Below, piece by piece: positions 16,265 to 25,019 of a stretch of 36,921 nucleotides of DNA (positions are counted from its first letter, which is position 1; every line of letters starts with the position of its first letter). This DNA comes from an uncultured Chloroflexota bacterium (GTDB lineage Bacteria > Chloroflexota > Dehalococcoidia > Lucifugimonadales > GCA-002694895). The stretch is from NCBI GenBank assembly GCA_913045935.1, contig CAJWSY010000010.1:1-36921 (forward strand). The letters run 5' to 3'. The translations under genes and the position numbers were made by a program. The notes below the pieces were generated by a model. That model saw only the letters and a program-made list of their open reading frames with translations, was not told where the DNA came from and searched no databases.

Positions 16265-16480
16265 TTAGACAGATTCTTTTTGTAGTATTGCATAACCAAA
16301 TGGACCTTCAGGAAAATCAGCTGTGATAAGCCTGTCTAATGAATAACCAGCATCATCACCACAATTAAGAAGGTGTTCAAGTTTTTTGTCAAACCGTTCT
16401 TCTGGATAGTCTTCATCATCATACATTGGACCAATAGCAATTACTCTATACTTCGGTCGATCAAATTCAAAATCTAACAT
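16265..16480 (-). CDS. Small DUF4177-like protein
   Basis: 71 residues when started at the ATG 16480-16478, which has TAAGG 6 nt upstream. A TTG-started version would add nine residues with no ribosome-binding support. The sequence MLDFEFDRPKYRVIAIGP...KKLEHLLNCGDDAGYSLDRLITADFPEGPFGYAILQK has the layout of DUF4177: an initial strand, a helix ending LxxxGDxGYxLxR, and a final strand ending in a hydrophobic run. The acidic middle (YDDEDYPEE) is distinctive. DUF4177 proteins have no established function. It may be the first gene of the operon with the AceE-like enzyme, or a separate gene divergent from the phosphoesterase. Confidence 0.6.
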   Translation of the reverse strand: MLDFEFDRPKYRVIAIGPMYDDEDYPEERFDKKLEHLLNCGDDAGYSLDRLITADFPEGPFGYAILQKESV

Positions 16481-16559
16481 ATATAACCTTACTATAATTT
16501 TAATCAAATGCTAAACTCTAGAATAATTAAATGCAATATATATTAGGTTCTACATTTTT

Positions 16560-17384
16560 ATGAAATTTATTGTTACAGCTGACACACAATTAGGATTGTA
16601 TTCAAAATTTAGTGAGATAAATGATGATTCTTTAGATTTGAGATGGAATAGTGAAAGATTTAAAAAATTTAATTTTAAAAATATAAAACCTACCAGTTCA
16701 TTAAATTTTGAAGTTAATAATTTCATAAAATTAACCCAGGAATTACATGACACGCAATATGAATTTGTGACAATACTTGGTGATTTGATTAATGATTACA
16801 ATTCAGATTGTCAGTATGACAAATTTAAAGAAATTATTTGCTCTAATCTAGACAATACAAATTTACACTTAATTCCTGGAAATCATGATATGAATGAACC
16901 TCCTGATAAATCTAGCCTAGATATTTATAGAAGAAGATTTGGAGAAGATTACTATATCAAAAATTATTGTGATTTAAGATTTGTATTTTTAAACTCAACA
17001 TTACTAAGAAATAATTCTTTATTAAAAAATGAATATCAAAAACAGGATAATATTATAGAAACCGCTTTAAAAAATTATTCATCAGATTTATTTATTTTCA
17101 TGCATCATTCTTTATTTTACGAAGATGTTAATGAAGAATTGAACTCATGGAATATTGATAAATACACAAGATTAAATTTAATAAAAAAATTAAGTCAACA
17201 TAATGGCAAAGTATATTTATTTTCAGGGCACTTACATAAAAACAGAATAGTTAAATATAAAAATATTACAAATATAACAGTCTCCTCTGTTGGTGTTCCG
17301 TTGGGTGAAGATCCGCCTGGATACTATGTTGTAGAATATGCAAAAAATATTCTAAACTATAATTTCATATCAATAGGAGATTAA
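16560..17384 (+). CDS. CPPED1-like calcineurin-type metallophosphoesterase
   Basis: 274 residues with the ordered metallophosphoesterase motifs: VTADTQLG, LGDLIND, PGNHDMNEP, FMHHSLFYED and FSGHLHKN, which ligate two metal ions. The first motif is D-x-Q rather than D-x-H, as in the CPPED1/CSTP1 subfamily (ADPQLG). The segment FGEDYYIKNYCDLRFVFLNSTLLRNNS...QDNIIETALKN resembles that subfamily's GDDYFSF..GGV.FLVLNSQ region. It probably hydrolyses a phosphomonoester, or a phosphoprotein as CPPED1 does, but the substrate is unknown. No signal peptide or membrane segment is seen. No clear Shine-Dalgarno precedes the ATG. The alcohol dehydrogenase begins one base after its stop. It is divergent from the DUF4177-like gene. 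Confidence 0.85.
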   Translation: MKFIVTADTQLGLYSKFSEINDDSLDLRWNSERFKKFNFKNIKPTSSLNFEVNNFIKLTQELHDTQYEFVTILGDLINDYNSDCQYDKFKEIICSNLDNTNLHLIPGNHDMNEPPDKSSLDIYRRRFGEDYYIKNYCDLRFVFLNSTLLRNNSLLKNEYQKQDNIIETALKNYSSDLFIFMHHSLFYEDVNEELNSWNIDKYTRLNLIKKLSQHNGKVYLFSGHLHKNRIVKYKNITNITVSSVGVPLGEDPPGYYVVEYAKNILNYNFISIGD

Positions 17385-17385
17385 T

Positions 17386-18489
17386 ATGTTTAAAACTAAA
17401 GCTGCCGTATTATACGAACCAAATAAGCCATTAATGATTGAAATTTTAGATCAAGAAGAGCCAAAACACGGTGAAGTAAGAATTAAAACATCTGTTGCGG
17501 GTATATGTGCAAGTGATCTTCATTATATGAAAGCAGAACTGAATATTGACAAACCGGTAGTTCTCGGCCATGAAGGAGCTGGTATAGTTGAAACAGTTGG
17601 TCCTGGTGTCCAAAATTTCAAACCCGGTGATAGAGTCATTACAGCTTTTATTTCAGGATGTAGTAATTGTACTTATTGCTTGAGTGGATTTGTTAATCTT
17701 TGCACAACTAGTGCAGCTTTAGGTACAAAACAATATGACGGAACTCTAAGATTAAAAAATGGATCACAATCAATACATCAAATGCAGAAACTAGGTTTGT
17801 TTTCCGAATACCTAATATGCCCACAACAATCTCTTTATAAAATACCAGACGAAGTGCCATTAGATGTTGCAGGGTTAATAGGGTGTGCAGTTTCGACAGG
17901 TATAGGTGGTATATTAAACTCTAAGGGGGCCAAGCCTGGGATTGATGTCGTTATATTCGGTCTTGGAGGAGTTGGATTAAGTACTGTAATGGGTGCAAAA
18001 TTGCTAAATTGTAATAAAATTATTGCTGTTGATATTAAAGATCATAAACTTGAATTTGCAACAAAATTTGGAGCAACACACACAATAAATTCCAGTAAAA
18101 CAGATGTTGTAGAAGAAATTATGCATATAACCCATGATGGCGCAGACATGACTTTTGATACATTCGGAAATTCACAAGTTACTAATGATGCGATAAAGAC
18201 AACTAAACGTCGAGGTACTACTGTGGTAATTGGGTTAGCTCCAGTTGGAGAAAGTGTAAATGTTGACATGGTTGATATTTGTAGAAACCAAAAGACGTTA
18301 GAAGGTAGTTTTTATAGTTCAATTAGCCCTCATGAAAGTTTCAGGCAAATAATCGGCCATTATCTTAAGGGTGAAATAGATATTAGAGCGCTTATAGAAC
18401 GAACCTACAAATTGGAACAAATAAATGAGGCTTTTGAAGATTTGTCAGAAGGGCAAGATGGTAGAGGTATAATTATATTCCCAAACTAA
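17386..18489 (+). CDS. Zinc-dependent alcohol dehydrogenase (MDR family)
   Basis: 367 residues. The catalytic zinc site is in [12 protein letters not shown] (Cys), [18 protein letters not shown] (GHE) and [13 protein letters not shown]. The structural zinc site is the four-Cys lobe [16 protein letters not shown]. The NAD(P)-binding Rossmann turn is [16 protein letters not shown], followed by [24 protein letters not shown]. The Asp in AVDIKD suggests NAD rather than NADP. The overall pattern is that of class III-like zinc alcohol dehydrogenases, which oxidise alcohols, aldehydes or thiol-adducts. It is coupled to the phosphoesterase (GGAG 8-9 nt upstream of its ATG lies inside that gene). Its TAA shares bases with the stop of the opposite-strand aminotransferase gene. 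The substrate is not predictable. Confidence 0.9.
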   Translation: MFKTKAAVLYEPNKPLMIEILDQEEPKHGEVRIKTSVAGICASDLHYMKAELNIDKPVVLGHEGAGIVETVGPGVQNFKPGDRVITAFISGCSNCTYCLSGFVNLCTTSAALGTKQYDGTLRLKNGSQSIHQMQKLGLFSEYLICPQQSLYKIPDEVPLDVAGLIGCAVSTGIGGILNSKGAKPGIDVVIFGLGGVGLSTVMGAKLLNCNKIIAVDIKDHKLEFATKFGATHTINSSKTDVVEEIMHITHDGADMTFDTFGNSQVTNDAIKTTKRRGTTVVIGLAPVGESVNVDMVDICRNQKTLEGSFYSSISPHESFRQIIGHYLKGEIDIRALIERTYKLEQINEAFEDLSEGQDGRGIIIFPN

Positions 18490-19712
18490 TCAACTATTCT
18501 TAAAAAAGTCTGCTTAAGCCTTCGAGTAGCTTCTTTTATTTGATCAATTGATGATCGACTGTAAGCCATTCGAACATGAGAAGTCCATGTATTTTCGTCC
18601 CTGTCGGCATAAAACAAAGACCCCGAAGGGAACATAACTCCGTCATTGGAAGCTTCGGAAGTCAATTCTTTATTAGTAACCCCTTTAATTTTTACCCATA
18701 GAAAAAAACCACCTCTAGGTTTGTAAAACTCTACATATGGTTCGCAATTTTCGATTAACGAAGATGTTAAGGTTTCCATTTTATTTTTATAAATGTTTCT
18801 AACTATATCTACATGATGATCTAGTAAATCTTTAGACATATATAAACTTAAAGCCCTTTGTATAAGGGGACTGTTTCCCATATCAAAACGTGTTTGAGAA
18901 AATGCTTGAATCAAATCTTCATGTGCCTGAATCCAACCAACCCTAATACCTGTAGATATAATTTTACTAAATGTTCCCATTTTAATGACTCTGTCATTTT
19001 TATCAAAAGAATACAATGGTGCAGGTTGTGTACTATCAAAATATAATTCAGAATAAGTTGCATCTTCTACAATAAATATATCTTCTTGTTGAGCTATTTC
19101 ACATAGTTTTATTTTTACTTCATCTGACGTTAAATAACCTGTTGGGTTATGAAAGTCTGGAATTGTGTAGATAAATTTAATAGTTTTCCCTGAATTTTTT
19201 ATTTTCGATATTTCTAATTCTAATTGGCTAATATTTATTCCATTTGTATCCATATCAACTTCAACAACTTCACAATTAAATCCTCTAATCGCTCTAACTG
19301 TTCCGGAATAAGACGGTTTTTCAACTATAACTACGTCATTAGGATCTAATAATGTTCTGCATATATTTTCAAGTGCACCAGAACTGCCGTTATGAATTAT
19401 AAAATTGTTTAATTTTAATTTTTTATTATCAAAGACAGATTGTCGTTTGGCTAAGTGTTCACGTAGCCCATCGTACCCAAACCATCCTCCATAATTATAA
19501 CTTCCTTCAGTTTCTTGTTTGGATGCAGAAATTAACATTTCTGTAAAATCAGTAACAGGTAAACTAGGTTCATCAGGAATGCCTCCAGATAGTTGTATTG
19601 GATCAGGATGATTAGTATTGCCTCTAAAACCCAAACCTGCATCGGTAGGAGATCCGGCTCCAATCTTAATTGCAGATTTAGATAATTTTGATTTTAATAT
19701 AGACTCTTTCAT
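18486..19712 (-). CDS. PLP-dependent aminotransferase, class I/II (MocR/2-aminoadipate-type, no HTH)
   Basis: 408 residues. Family blocks are IQLSGGIPDEPSLP, YNYGGWFGYDGLREHLAKRQ, IIHNGSSGALENICRTLLDPNDVVIVEKPSYSG, YTIPDFHNPTGY, VEDATYSELYF and the PLP lysine in VIKMGTFSKIISTGIRVGWIQA. Late in the sequence KPRGGFFLWVKI and HVRMAYS carry the carboxylate-binding Arg. These match the 2-aminoadipate and multi-substrate aminotransferases related to the C-terminal half of MocR regulators; there is no DNA-binding N-terminus. It transfers amino groups from amino acids to 2-oxoglutarate, with substrate uncertain. A TATAAT box lies 7 nt before the ATG, predicting a leaderless or nearly leaderless mRNA. 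It is monocistronic, divergent from DUF3830 and convergent with the alcohol dehydrogenase. Confidence 0.9.
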   Translation of the reverse strand: MKESILKSKLSKSAIKIGAGSPTDAGLGFRGNTNHPDPIQLSGGIPDEPSLPVTDFTEMLISASKQETEGSYNYGGWFGYDGLREHLAKRQSVFDNKKLKLNNFIIHNGSSGALENICRTLLDPNDVVIVEKPSYSGTVRAIRGFNCEVVEVDMDTNGINISQLELEISKIKNSGKTIKFIYTIPDFHNPTGYLTSDEVKIKLCEIAQQEDIFIVEDATYSELYFDSTQPAPLYSFDKNDRVIKMGTFSKIISTGIRVGWIQAHEDLIQAFSQTRFDMGNSPLIQRALSLYMSKDLLDHHVDIVRNIYKNKMETLTSSLIENCEPYVEFYKPRGGFFLWVKIKGVTNKELTSEASNDGVMFPSGSLFYADRDENTWTSHVRMAYSRSSIDQIKEATRRLKQTFLRIVD

Positions 19713-19719
19713 TGTTCTT

Positions 19720-19725
19720 ATTATA
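19720..19725 (-). promoter_or_regulatory. -10 box for the aminotransferase gene, close to the ATG
   Basis: A perfect TATAAT on the minus strand ends 7 nt before the ATG at 19712, so transcription would start at or beside the first codon. No good -35 match is seen 16 to 18 nt upstream. The 41-nt gap to the divergent DUF3830 gene must hold both promoters. Confidence 0.4.
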
Positions 19726-19753
19726 CTATAAAATAAACATCGTTGAGGATATT

Positions 19754-20173
19754 ATGAATACAATTAAAACTATAAATATAACTAGTAATGATTTGAAATT
19801 TGAAGCAGATTTATTATGGGATTTGGCTCCTAAAACCTGTAAAGCAGTTTTGGATATTTTGCCATTAAAGATTGATTTGATTCATGTAAAGTGGAGCGGT
19901 TTTGGAGTTTGGGCTGATTTAGGAGAAGTGAAGGTAGAAGAATTGCCCTATGAAAATAATACCATCTATCTCGCCAAAGGAGAAATTATGTTTTACCCTG
20001 GTTTTGAATCTATGAAAGAATTGTTAATCCCATACGGTAGTGTTGCATTTGCGAGTAAAGCAGGATTACATTCTGCAAATCATTTTGCAACAATCAAAAA
20101 TCAAGATGATTTACCAGAATTAGGAAGACGTACAGTGGAAGATGGTAAACAACCTGTTATTTTTGAAATATAA
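19754..20173 (+). CDS. DUF3830 family protein (cyclophilin-like fold)
   Basis: 139 residues from the ATG 19754-19756, which has GAGG 5 nt upstream; an in-frame ATG at 19712 lacks a ribosome-binding site and would add an unlikely MFLLYYKIN leader. The motifs FEADLLWDLAPKTCKAVLDILP, HVKWSGFGVWADLG, YLAKGEIMFYPG and LIPYGSVAFASKAGLHSANHFATI are those of DUF3830, a small beta-barrel family related in fold to cyclophilin. No enzymatic activity is established for the family. It leads a three-gene operon with an S9 peptidase and an aldo/keto reductase, which hints at a role in small-molecule or peptide catabolism. Confidence 0.85.
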   Translation: MNTIKTINITSNDLKFEADLLWDLAPKTCKAVLDILPLKIDLIHVKWSGFGVWADLGEVKVEELPYENNTIYLAKGEIMFYPGFESMKELLIPYGSVAFASKAGLHSANHFATIKNQDDLPELGRRTVEDGKQPVIFEI

Positions 20174-20196
20174 TTTAAAATTTTAAAGGAAAAACA

Positions 20197-22122
20197 ATGA
20201 GTATAATTGAAGAATATATAAGTAAGATTAATAACATTTCTTGGATTTCGTATGATGAAAATTCAAATTCTCTTTATTATCAAAAAAATAGTGTCGATTT
20301 ACCAAATAATAAAAGGTTTTCAAAATTATACAAATTTGATTTACAAACAAATAAACAATTACAAATAACAACAGGAGAAAATGATTCGACTCCTAAAGTT
20401 TCCCCTGATGGTAAAAAAGTAGCTTACATTACTAAAAACAAAATAAATGAAAACCTAACATTAAATTCCTTAATGATTAAGCATATTAACGATGGTAGTG
20501 AAACTCAAATAAGTTCAAATAATCAAACTGTTTTAACAGCATATGATTCGTTAGGGTCTTTTAACTGGAATCCTGATTCCACAATGATTGCATATACATT
20601 TAGAAATATCAATGACAGAGATAACAATTCTGAACCATATGTTGTCAACAGAATTAGATATAGGCAAGATGTAATAGGATGGTTAGGAGACGAGCTAAAT
20701 AATATATCTATATATTCTCTTAATGACAAAAAATATATTACAGTGCCAAACACAGGAGGCGATGACACACATCCCGTGTTTTCAAATGATAGTAAATCTT
20801 TAGCTTTCGTAAGTGATGTAGGTGAAACAAGAGACACTCATTGGCGAGAAGATGTACATATATTCAATTTAATTTCAACTGAACGAAAAAGACTTACAAC
20901 CTATTTTAATGGTATAAACAGTATAACTTGGGATATAGAATCAAAAACATTACTAATTATTGGCACATCTGATGAAAAAGAAGGCGATGGAAGAAATTCA
21001 TCATTATACAAAGTTAATGTTACAACTGGCGATGTTAAAAATTTAAATCAAGAGGAATTTGCTTACAACCCTCAGCCTAATTTGAAAATTATAAATAAGA
21101 TAGTAAGGTTGTCATATACCCATAAAGGTATTTCTAAAATTGTAGATATTGATGAAAAAGGAAATAAAAATATTGTTTATGAAAACAATTCAAAAATTTT
21201 ACAAGTTTGTGACTCATTAAATAAGAGTTTATTCATTGAAAACAACAGAGAAGTACATGAAGTAATTAAAGTTATCGACAAAAAAAATGGCGAAATAAAA
21301 AATTTAATTGTTCCTAATTCAGAATTTTACAATGAAAAACCTCCTTCAAATATGACTAAATTTGAAATTAATAGAACGGGATTCACTATAGAGTCAAGAG
21401 TATATTTACCTTCAAATTTTTCTGACCAAAAAAAATATCCTTTGATAGTTGACATACATGGCGGACCTCATGGTAGGTTTGAAGACCAAATTGCTGTTAA
21501 CCAAGAAATATTTACTAATTCGGGATACATTGTACTGGCAGTTAATCCTCGAGGTTCGTCTTCATACGGATCTGATTTTGGTAAAGCCGTATTGAACGAT
21601 TGGGGTGGAGAAGATTACCTAGATATAATGGACTCAATAAATGAATTGTCAAAAGAAAATTATATAGATGATAATAAAATTGGATTATATGGATATAGTT
21701 ATGGAGGATTTATGTCATCTTGGATAATCGGTCACACTGATAAATTTAAAGCCGCTGTAATTGGAGCGCCTTGCATAAATTTAAATTCAATGTCTGGGAC
21801 TTCCGATATAGGAATCAAATTTGGGGAAGAACAATGGGGAGGTATTAGGCACGAGAGTGAAGATAAATATAAATTCAATTCTCCTTTGACTTATGCTAAA
21901 AATGTTACAACACCGTCGATTATACTTGTTGGTGACAGAGATTACAGATGTCCAATAGAACAGGCGGAACAATATTTTGTGACTCTAAAAAGAATGGGAA
22001 ATGATGTACAATTAGTTCGTTACCCAGGCGGAAATCATGGAATGTTATCTGGTTCTGCGCCAAATCTTGTAATTGATTATTGGTCTAGAACTGTTGAATT
22101 TTTTAACAAACATTTAGTTTAA
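20197..22122 (+). CDS. S9 family prolyl oligopeptidase / acylaminoacyl-peptidase-like serine peptidase
   Basis: 641 residues. The N-terminal 350 form a beta-propeller with repeated TPKVSPDGKKVAYIT-, GSFNWNPDSTMIAYTF- and HPVFSNDSKSLAFVS-type blades. The C-terminal alpha/beta hydrolase domain starts near IDVHGGPHGRF-like sequence (VDIHGGPHG). The triad is Ser501 in GYSYGGF, Asp582 in VGDRDYRCP and His614 in YPGGNHGM. This matches S9C enzymes, which remove acylated amino acids or cleave short peptides; the propeller restricts access to oligopeptides. No signal peptide is visible, so it is likely cytoplasmic. AAAGGA lies 6 nt before the ATG. It follows DUF3830 by 23 nt and precedes the aldo/keto reductase by 14 nt. 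Confidence 0.93.
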   Translation: MSIIEEYISKINNISWISYDENSNSLYYQKNSVDLPNNKRFSKLYKFDLQTNKQLQITTGENDSTPKVSPDGKKVAYITKNKINENLTLNSLMIKHINDGSETQISSNNQTVLTAYDSLGSFNWNPDSTMIAYTFRNINDRDNNSEPYVVNRIRYRQDVIGWLGDELNNISIYSLNDKKYITVPNTGGDDTHPVFSNDSKSLAFVSDVGETRDTHWREDVHIFNLISTERKRLTTYFNGINSITWDIESKTLLIIGTSDEKEGDGRNSSLYKVNVTTGDVKNLNQEEFAYNPQPNLKIINKIVRLSYTHKGISKIVDIDEKGNKNIVYENNSKILQVCDSLNKSLFIENNREVHEVIKVIDKKNGEIKNLIVPNSEFYNEKPPSNMTKFEINRTGFTIESRVYLPSNFSDQKKYPLIVDIHGGPHGRFEDQIAVNQEIFTNSGYIVLAVNPRGSSSYGSDFGKAVLNDWGGEDYLDIMDSINELSKENYIDDNKIGLYGYSYGGFMSSWIIGHTDKFKAAVIGAPCINLNSMSGTSDIGIKFGEEQWGGIRHESEDKYKFNSPLTYAKNVTTPSIILVGDRDYRCPIEQAEQYFVTLKRMGNDVQLVRYPGGNHGMLSGSAPNLVIDYWSRTVEFFNKHLV

Positions 22123-22136
22123 ATAAAGGAATAAAT

Positions 22137-23081
22137 ATGGAATATAGAAATCTAGGATCATCAGGAACAAAAGTTTCTGTAATAGGGTTAGGAACAAACA
22201 ATTTTGGAAGAAGATTGAATTCATCTGATACCAAAAAAGTAATTGATACTGCAATAGAGGAAGGAATTAACTTTCTGGATACAAGTAATAGCTATGGCGA
22301 TACGTTATCTGAAGAATATATAGGCAATGCTGTTAAAAATTACAGACATGACATTATTTTGGCAACAAAAGTATATTCAAAATTAGGTGATAAACCAAAC
22401 GATATGGGTGCTAGTAAAGTACATATATTAAGAGAAGTTGAAAATAGCTTGAAAAGATTACAAACTGATTATATTGATTTATACCAAATACATTTCTGGG
22501 ATAATACAACGCCTATAGAAGAAACTTTAAGAACTCTAAATTATTTAATAGATAGTGGCAAAGTCAGATACATAGGATGTTCTAATTTTGCAGCATGGCA
22601 ATTAGCAATGTCACAAGAAACAGCAAATTCTTTAAATTTGGAAAAATTTATAACTGTTCAACCAGAATATAGCTTATTAAATAGAGAAATTGAAAAAGAA
22701 TTAATTCCTGCTTCTGAATACTACAATGTTGGTATTCTTCCATATTTCCCACTGGCTAGTGGCGTGTTAACAGGCAAATACAAAAGAGGCGAAGATATGC
22801 CTGAAGGTACAAGGTTAAGTGAAAACAAAGAAAGGGCCGATGAAATATTAACAAGTGAGACCTACTCATTATTAGAAAGATTAGAAATATTTGCAAAGGC
22901 AAGAAATAAAACTTTGTTAGACTTGGCATTTGCATGGTTATTAGCTAATCCCAATGTAACTTCTGTTATAGCAGGAGCTACCAAACCAGAGCAAGTCATA
23001 TCTAATGCGCGTACTCATACATGGAAATTAACAAATACTGATGTTAAAGAAGTTAATGAGATTTTAGGTGATTATAAATAA
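22137..23081 (+). CDS. Aldo/keto reductase
   Basis: 314 residues with the (beta/alpha)8 AKR fold. The catalytic tetrad is visible: Asp in NFLDTSNSYG, Tyr in the same motif, Lys in LATKVYSK, and His in LYQIHFWD. The NADPH-binding end VTSVIAGATKPEQVISNART is typical. The group is the YdhF/general stress AKR (Kv-beta-like) branch, which reduces a range of aldehydes and ketones. AAAGGA precedes the ATG. It is the last gene of the DUF3830-S9 operon. Its 3' end overlaps the convergent COG3199 kinase gene by 10 nt, leaving no room for a separate terminator. The substrate is unknown. Confidence 0.92.
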   Translation: MEYRNLGSSGTKVSVIGLGTNNFGRRLNSSDTKKVIDTAIEEGINFLDTSNSYGDTLSEEYIGNAVKNYRHDIILATKVYSKLGDKPNDMGASKVHILREVENSLKRLQTDYIDLYQIHFWDNTTPIEETLRTLNYLIDSGKVRYIGCSNFAAWQLAMSQETANSLNLEKFITVQPEYSLLNREIEKELIPASEYYNVGILPYFPLASGVLTGKYKRGEDMPEGTRLSENKERADEILTSETYSLLERLEIFAKARNKTLLDLAFAWLLANPNVTSVIAGATKPEQVISNARTHTWKLTNTDVKEVNEILGDYK

Positions 23082-24214
23082 ACAATTTTTGTTTTTTTAA
23101 GTTCAGTAAATTTGTAACCACTTATAATATTAATATAATTACCAAAAATTGAATCAGTTTTAATATCGCCTGTATCGATTAGGACATCACTTTCTAAAGA
23201 ATCTAATTTTGAACTTGTAGCGTAGATTAATAAATTATCAATATCTAACTCGTTAAGTATCCTTGGACTTATTTGTTGATTTCCTCTGCCAAATAAAAAT
23301 CCTTGATTACCTATTATGGTAATTACTAAGTATATTTCAGATTTTGTATTAGATATAAATTTATAAATATCTTCTTCAGAGCAATCTGTTTTTACTAATT
23401 TGTCATTATGAAGAATATCAAAACCTAACAAAGTACCTTCTAATTTTTTTGATTTTAATAAAGAATATGTAGTTGAACCTGGTCCAATTAAATAATAGGC
23501 ATTTGGTGAATATCTAGATTTGAAATCTTCAATTAAATTATTAATTTCATCTTTTTCATCACCAGAAGAGCCACCTTTTGATTCTTGAAGAGAATAACTA
23601 ATATTGGACATGAGTGGTGTGTTAAGATAACCGGCGAATTGCGTGGAAGTAATTCCGTTAATTATTTGTGTATCATCTAAATCAGAAATTTCTCTTAGAG
23701 TATAATCCACTTCAGATGAGTTTAAAAATTCATTAAAGATTCCTGCAGAGTGTATAGGACTAATTGGAAATATTCCGGAGTACATTTTAACTCCAACTGG
23801 AATTGCTATTACGGGAATAGATTCTTTTATAATTTTTTGAACAAGAACACTAGTTCCATCACCTCCGGAATATAGTATTAAATCAACATTTTGTTTTTTA
23901 AATTCATTAAGCAAATTAACAGAGTCAACATCGCTAGTTCTAATATTTTGGGATTTGTAAATTAATTCATAATTAAAATCGAGTTGTTTAAGGGAATGTT
24001 CCCCCATATATGTTGATCCTGTTAAAAATATAAATTTATCACATAATGTTTTATCAATATTTAACAGCATATCGTTAGTTCTCGATAAAGATTTTAATTT
24101 ATTTAAATCATTTACATAATTCCATATATTTTTAGAATCAGAACCTTTTAGCCCAAGAGGACCTCCAACTCCTGAAATAGGATTAACTAAAAATCCAATT
24201 TTAAATTTCTTCAT
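23072..24214 (-). CDS. ATP-NAD kinase-like protein (COG3199)
   Basis: 380 residues. It opens with KIGFLVNPISGVGGPLGLKGSD and has the diacylglycerol/NAD-kinase motif LILYSGGDGTSVLV, followed by VIAIPVGVKMYSGIFPISPIHSAGIF. This arrangement is that of COG3199, a PpnK/AcoX-related group. C-terminal blocks YYLIGPGSTTYSLL, LLGFDILHNDKLV and ITIIGNQGFLFGRGNQQISPRIL also fit. Members are predicted to phosphorylate NAD or a related metabolite, and AcoX is found in acetoin operons, but the exact substrate of this clade is not settled. GAGGT lies 4 nt before the ATG. It is the last gene of an operon with an SDR, a flavin reductase-like protein and an acyl-CoA ligase. Confidence 0.85.
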   Translation of the reverse strand: MKKFKIGFLVNPISGVGGPLGLKGSDSKNIWNYVNDLNKLKSLSRTNDMLLNIDKTLCDKFIFLTGSTYMGEHSLKQLDFNYELIYKSQNIRTSDVDSVNLLNEFKKQNVDLILYSGGDGTSVLVQKIIKESIPVIAIPVGVKMYSGIFPISPIHSAGIFNEFLNSSEVDYTLREISDLDDTQIINGITSTQFAGYLNTPLMSNISYSLQESKGGSSGDEKDEINNLIEDFKSRYSPNAYYLIGPGSTTYSLLKSKKLEGTLLGFDILHNDKLVKTDCSEEDIYKFISNTKSEIYLVITIIGNQGFLFGRGNQQISPRILNELDIDNLLIYATSSKLDSLESDVLIDTGDIKTDSIFGNYINIISGYKFTELKKTKIVYL

Positions 24215-24221
24215 GTATACC

Positions 24222-25019
24222 TCATATTACAGGATCAAATCTTCCATCTTGAGATGTCCATCCACCGTCTATTCTTAAATTACTACCAGTTACATAACTA
24301 GATGCATCTGATAGCAGGTATAATATGCCACCAACCAACTCATTAGGATGGGCCCATCTTTTTAAAGCTGGCTTAGATTTGTACGCATTATTCCAATTCT
24401 TATCATCTCGTAGCTGTTGTGTTAATTGAGTCATTACAGGTCCTGGTGATATTGTGTTAGCTCTTACATTGTATTTTCCAATTTCTGATGCAAGAGTATT
24501 TATTAATTTTTCAGTACCTGCTTTTGAAGCAGCATAAACCGATTGACCTGGTTCAACTACTGTTCCTCTTATGCTGGAAAAGGCTATTATGCTTCCTTGC
24601 AAATTTTTCATCATTTTTGTAGAAGCTATCTGGATAATATTAAAGGTTCCTTTTAAATTTAGATTGATTACTTTATCAAAATCTTTTTCAGTATAGTCAA
24701 CAATTAGTTTTCTAACATTAATAGAAGGAGTGCAAACTATACCGTCTAATTTGTCAAATTTATTTACTAATTTTTCTATTTCGTTTCTGTTTAAAATATC
24801 AACTTTTTGATATTTTATATTAGAGTTTTTATATTTATTTGACAAATCATCAGATAATACTTTGATTTTTTCAATGTCGATATCTGCACAAATTAAATTA
24901 GCTCCATGTGCGGCTATTGCTTTGCAGGCTTCATTTCCAATTCCATTTGCAGCTCCGATTACAATAATATTTTTATTATTCAAATTAAATATATTTTTAT
25001 AATCATAATCAGATTTCAT
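24222..25019 (-). CDS. Short-chain dehydrogenase/reductase (SDR)
   Basis: 265 residues, a classical SDR. The cofactor turn is NIIVIGAANGIGNEAC (TGxxxGxG type) and CADIDIEK follows strand 2, the Asp favouring NAD(H). The active site has Ser in AFSSIRG and the YxxxK motif YAASK, with NTISPGPVMTQL after it. The C-terminal ASSYVTGSNLRIDGGW closes the fold. It oxidises an alcohol or reduces a ketone, with substrate unknown. Its ATG overlaps the TGA of the flavin reductase gene (ATGA), and it also ends in TGA, confirming TGA as a normal stop in this genome. The COG3199 kinase begins 7 nt downstream. Confidence 0.93.
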   Translation of the reverse strand: MKSDYDYKNIFNLNNKNIIVIGAANGIGNEACKAIAAHGANLICADIDIEKIKVLSDDLSNKYKNSNIKYQKVDILNRNEIEKLVNKFDKLDGIVCTPSINVRKLIVDYTEKDFDKVINLNLKGTFNIIQIASTKMMKNLQGSIIAFSSIRGTVVEPGQSVYAASKAGTEKLINTLASEIGKYNVRANTISPGPVMTQLTQQLRDDKNWNNAYKSKPALKRWAHPNELVGGILYLLSDASSYVTGSNLRIDGGWTSQDGRFDPVI

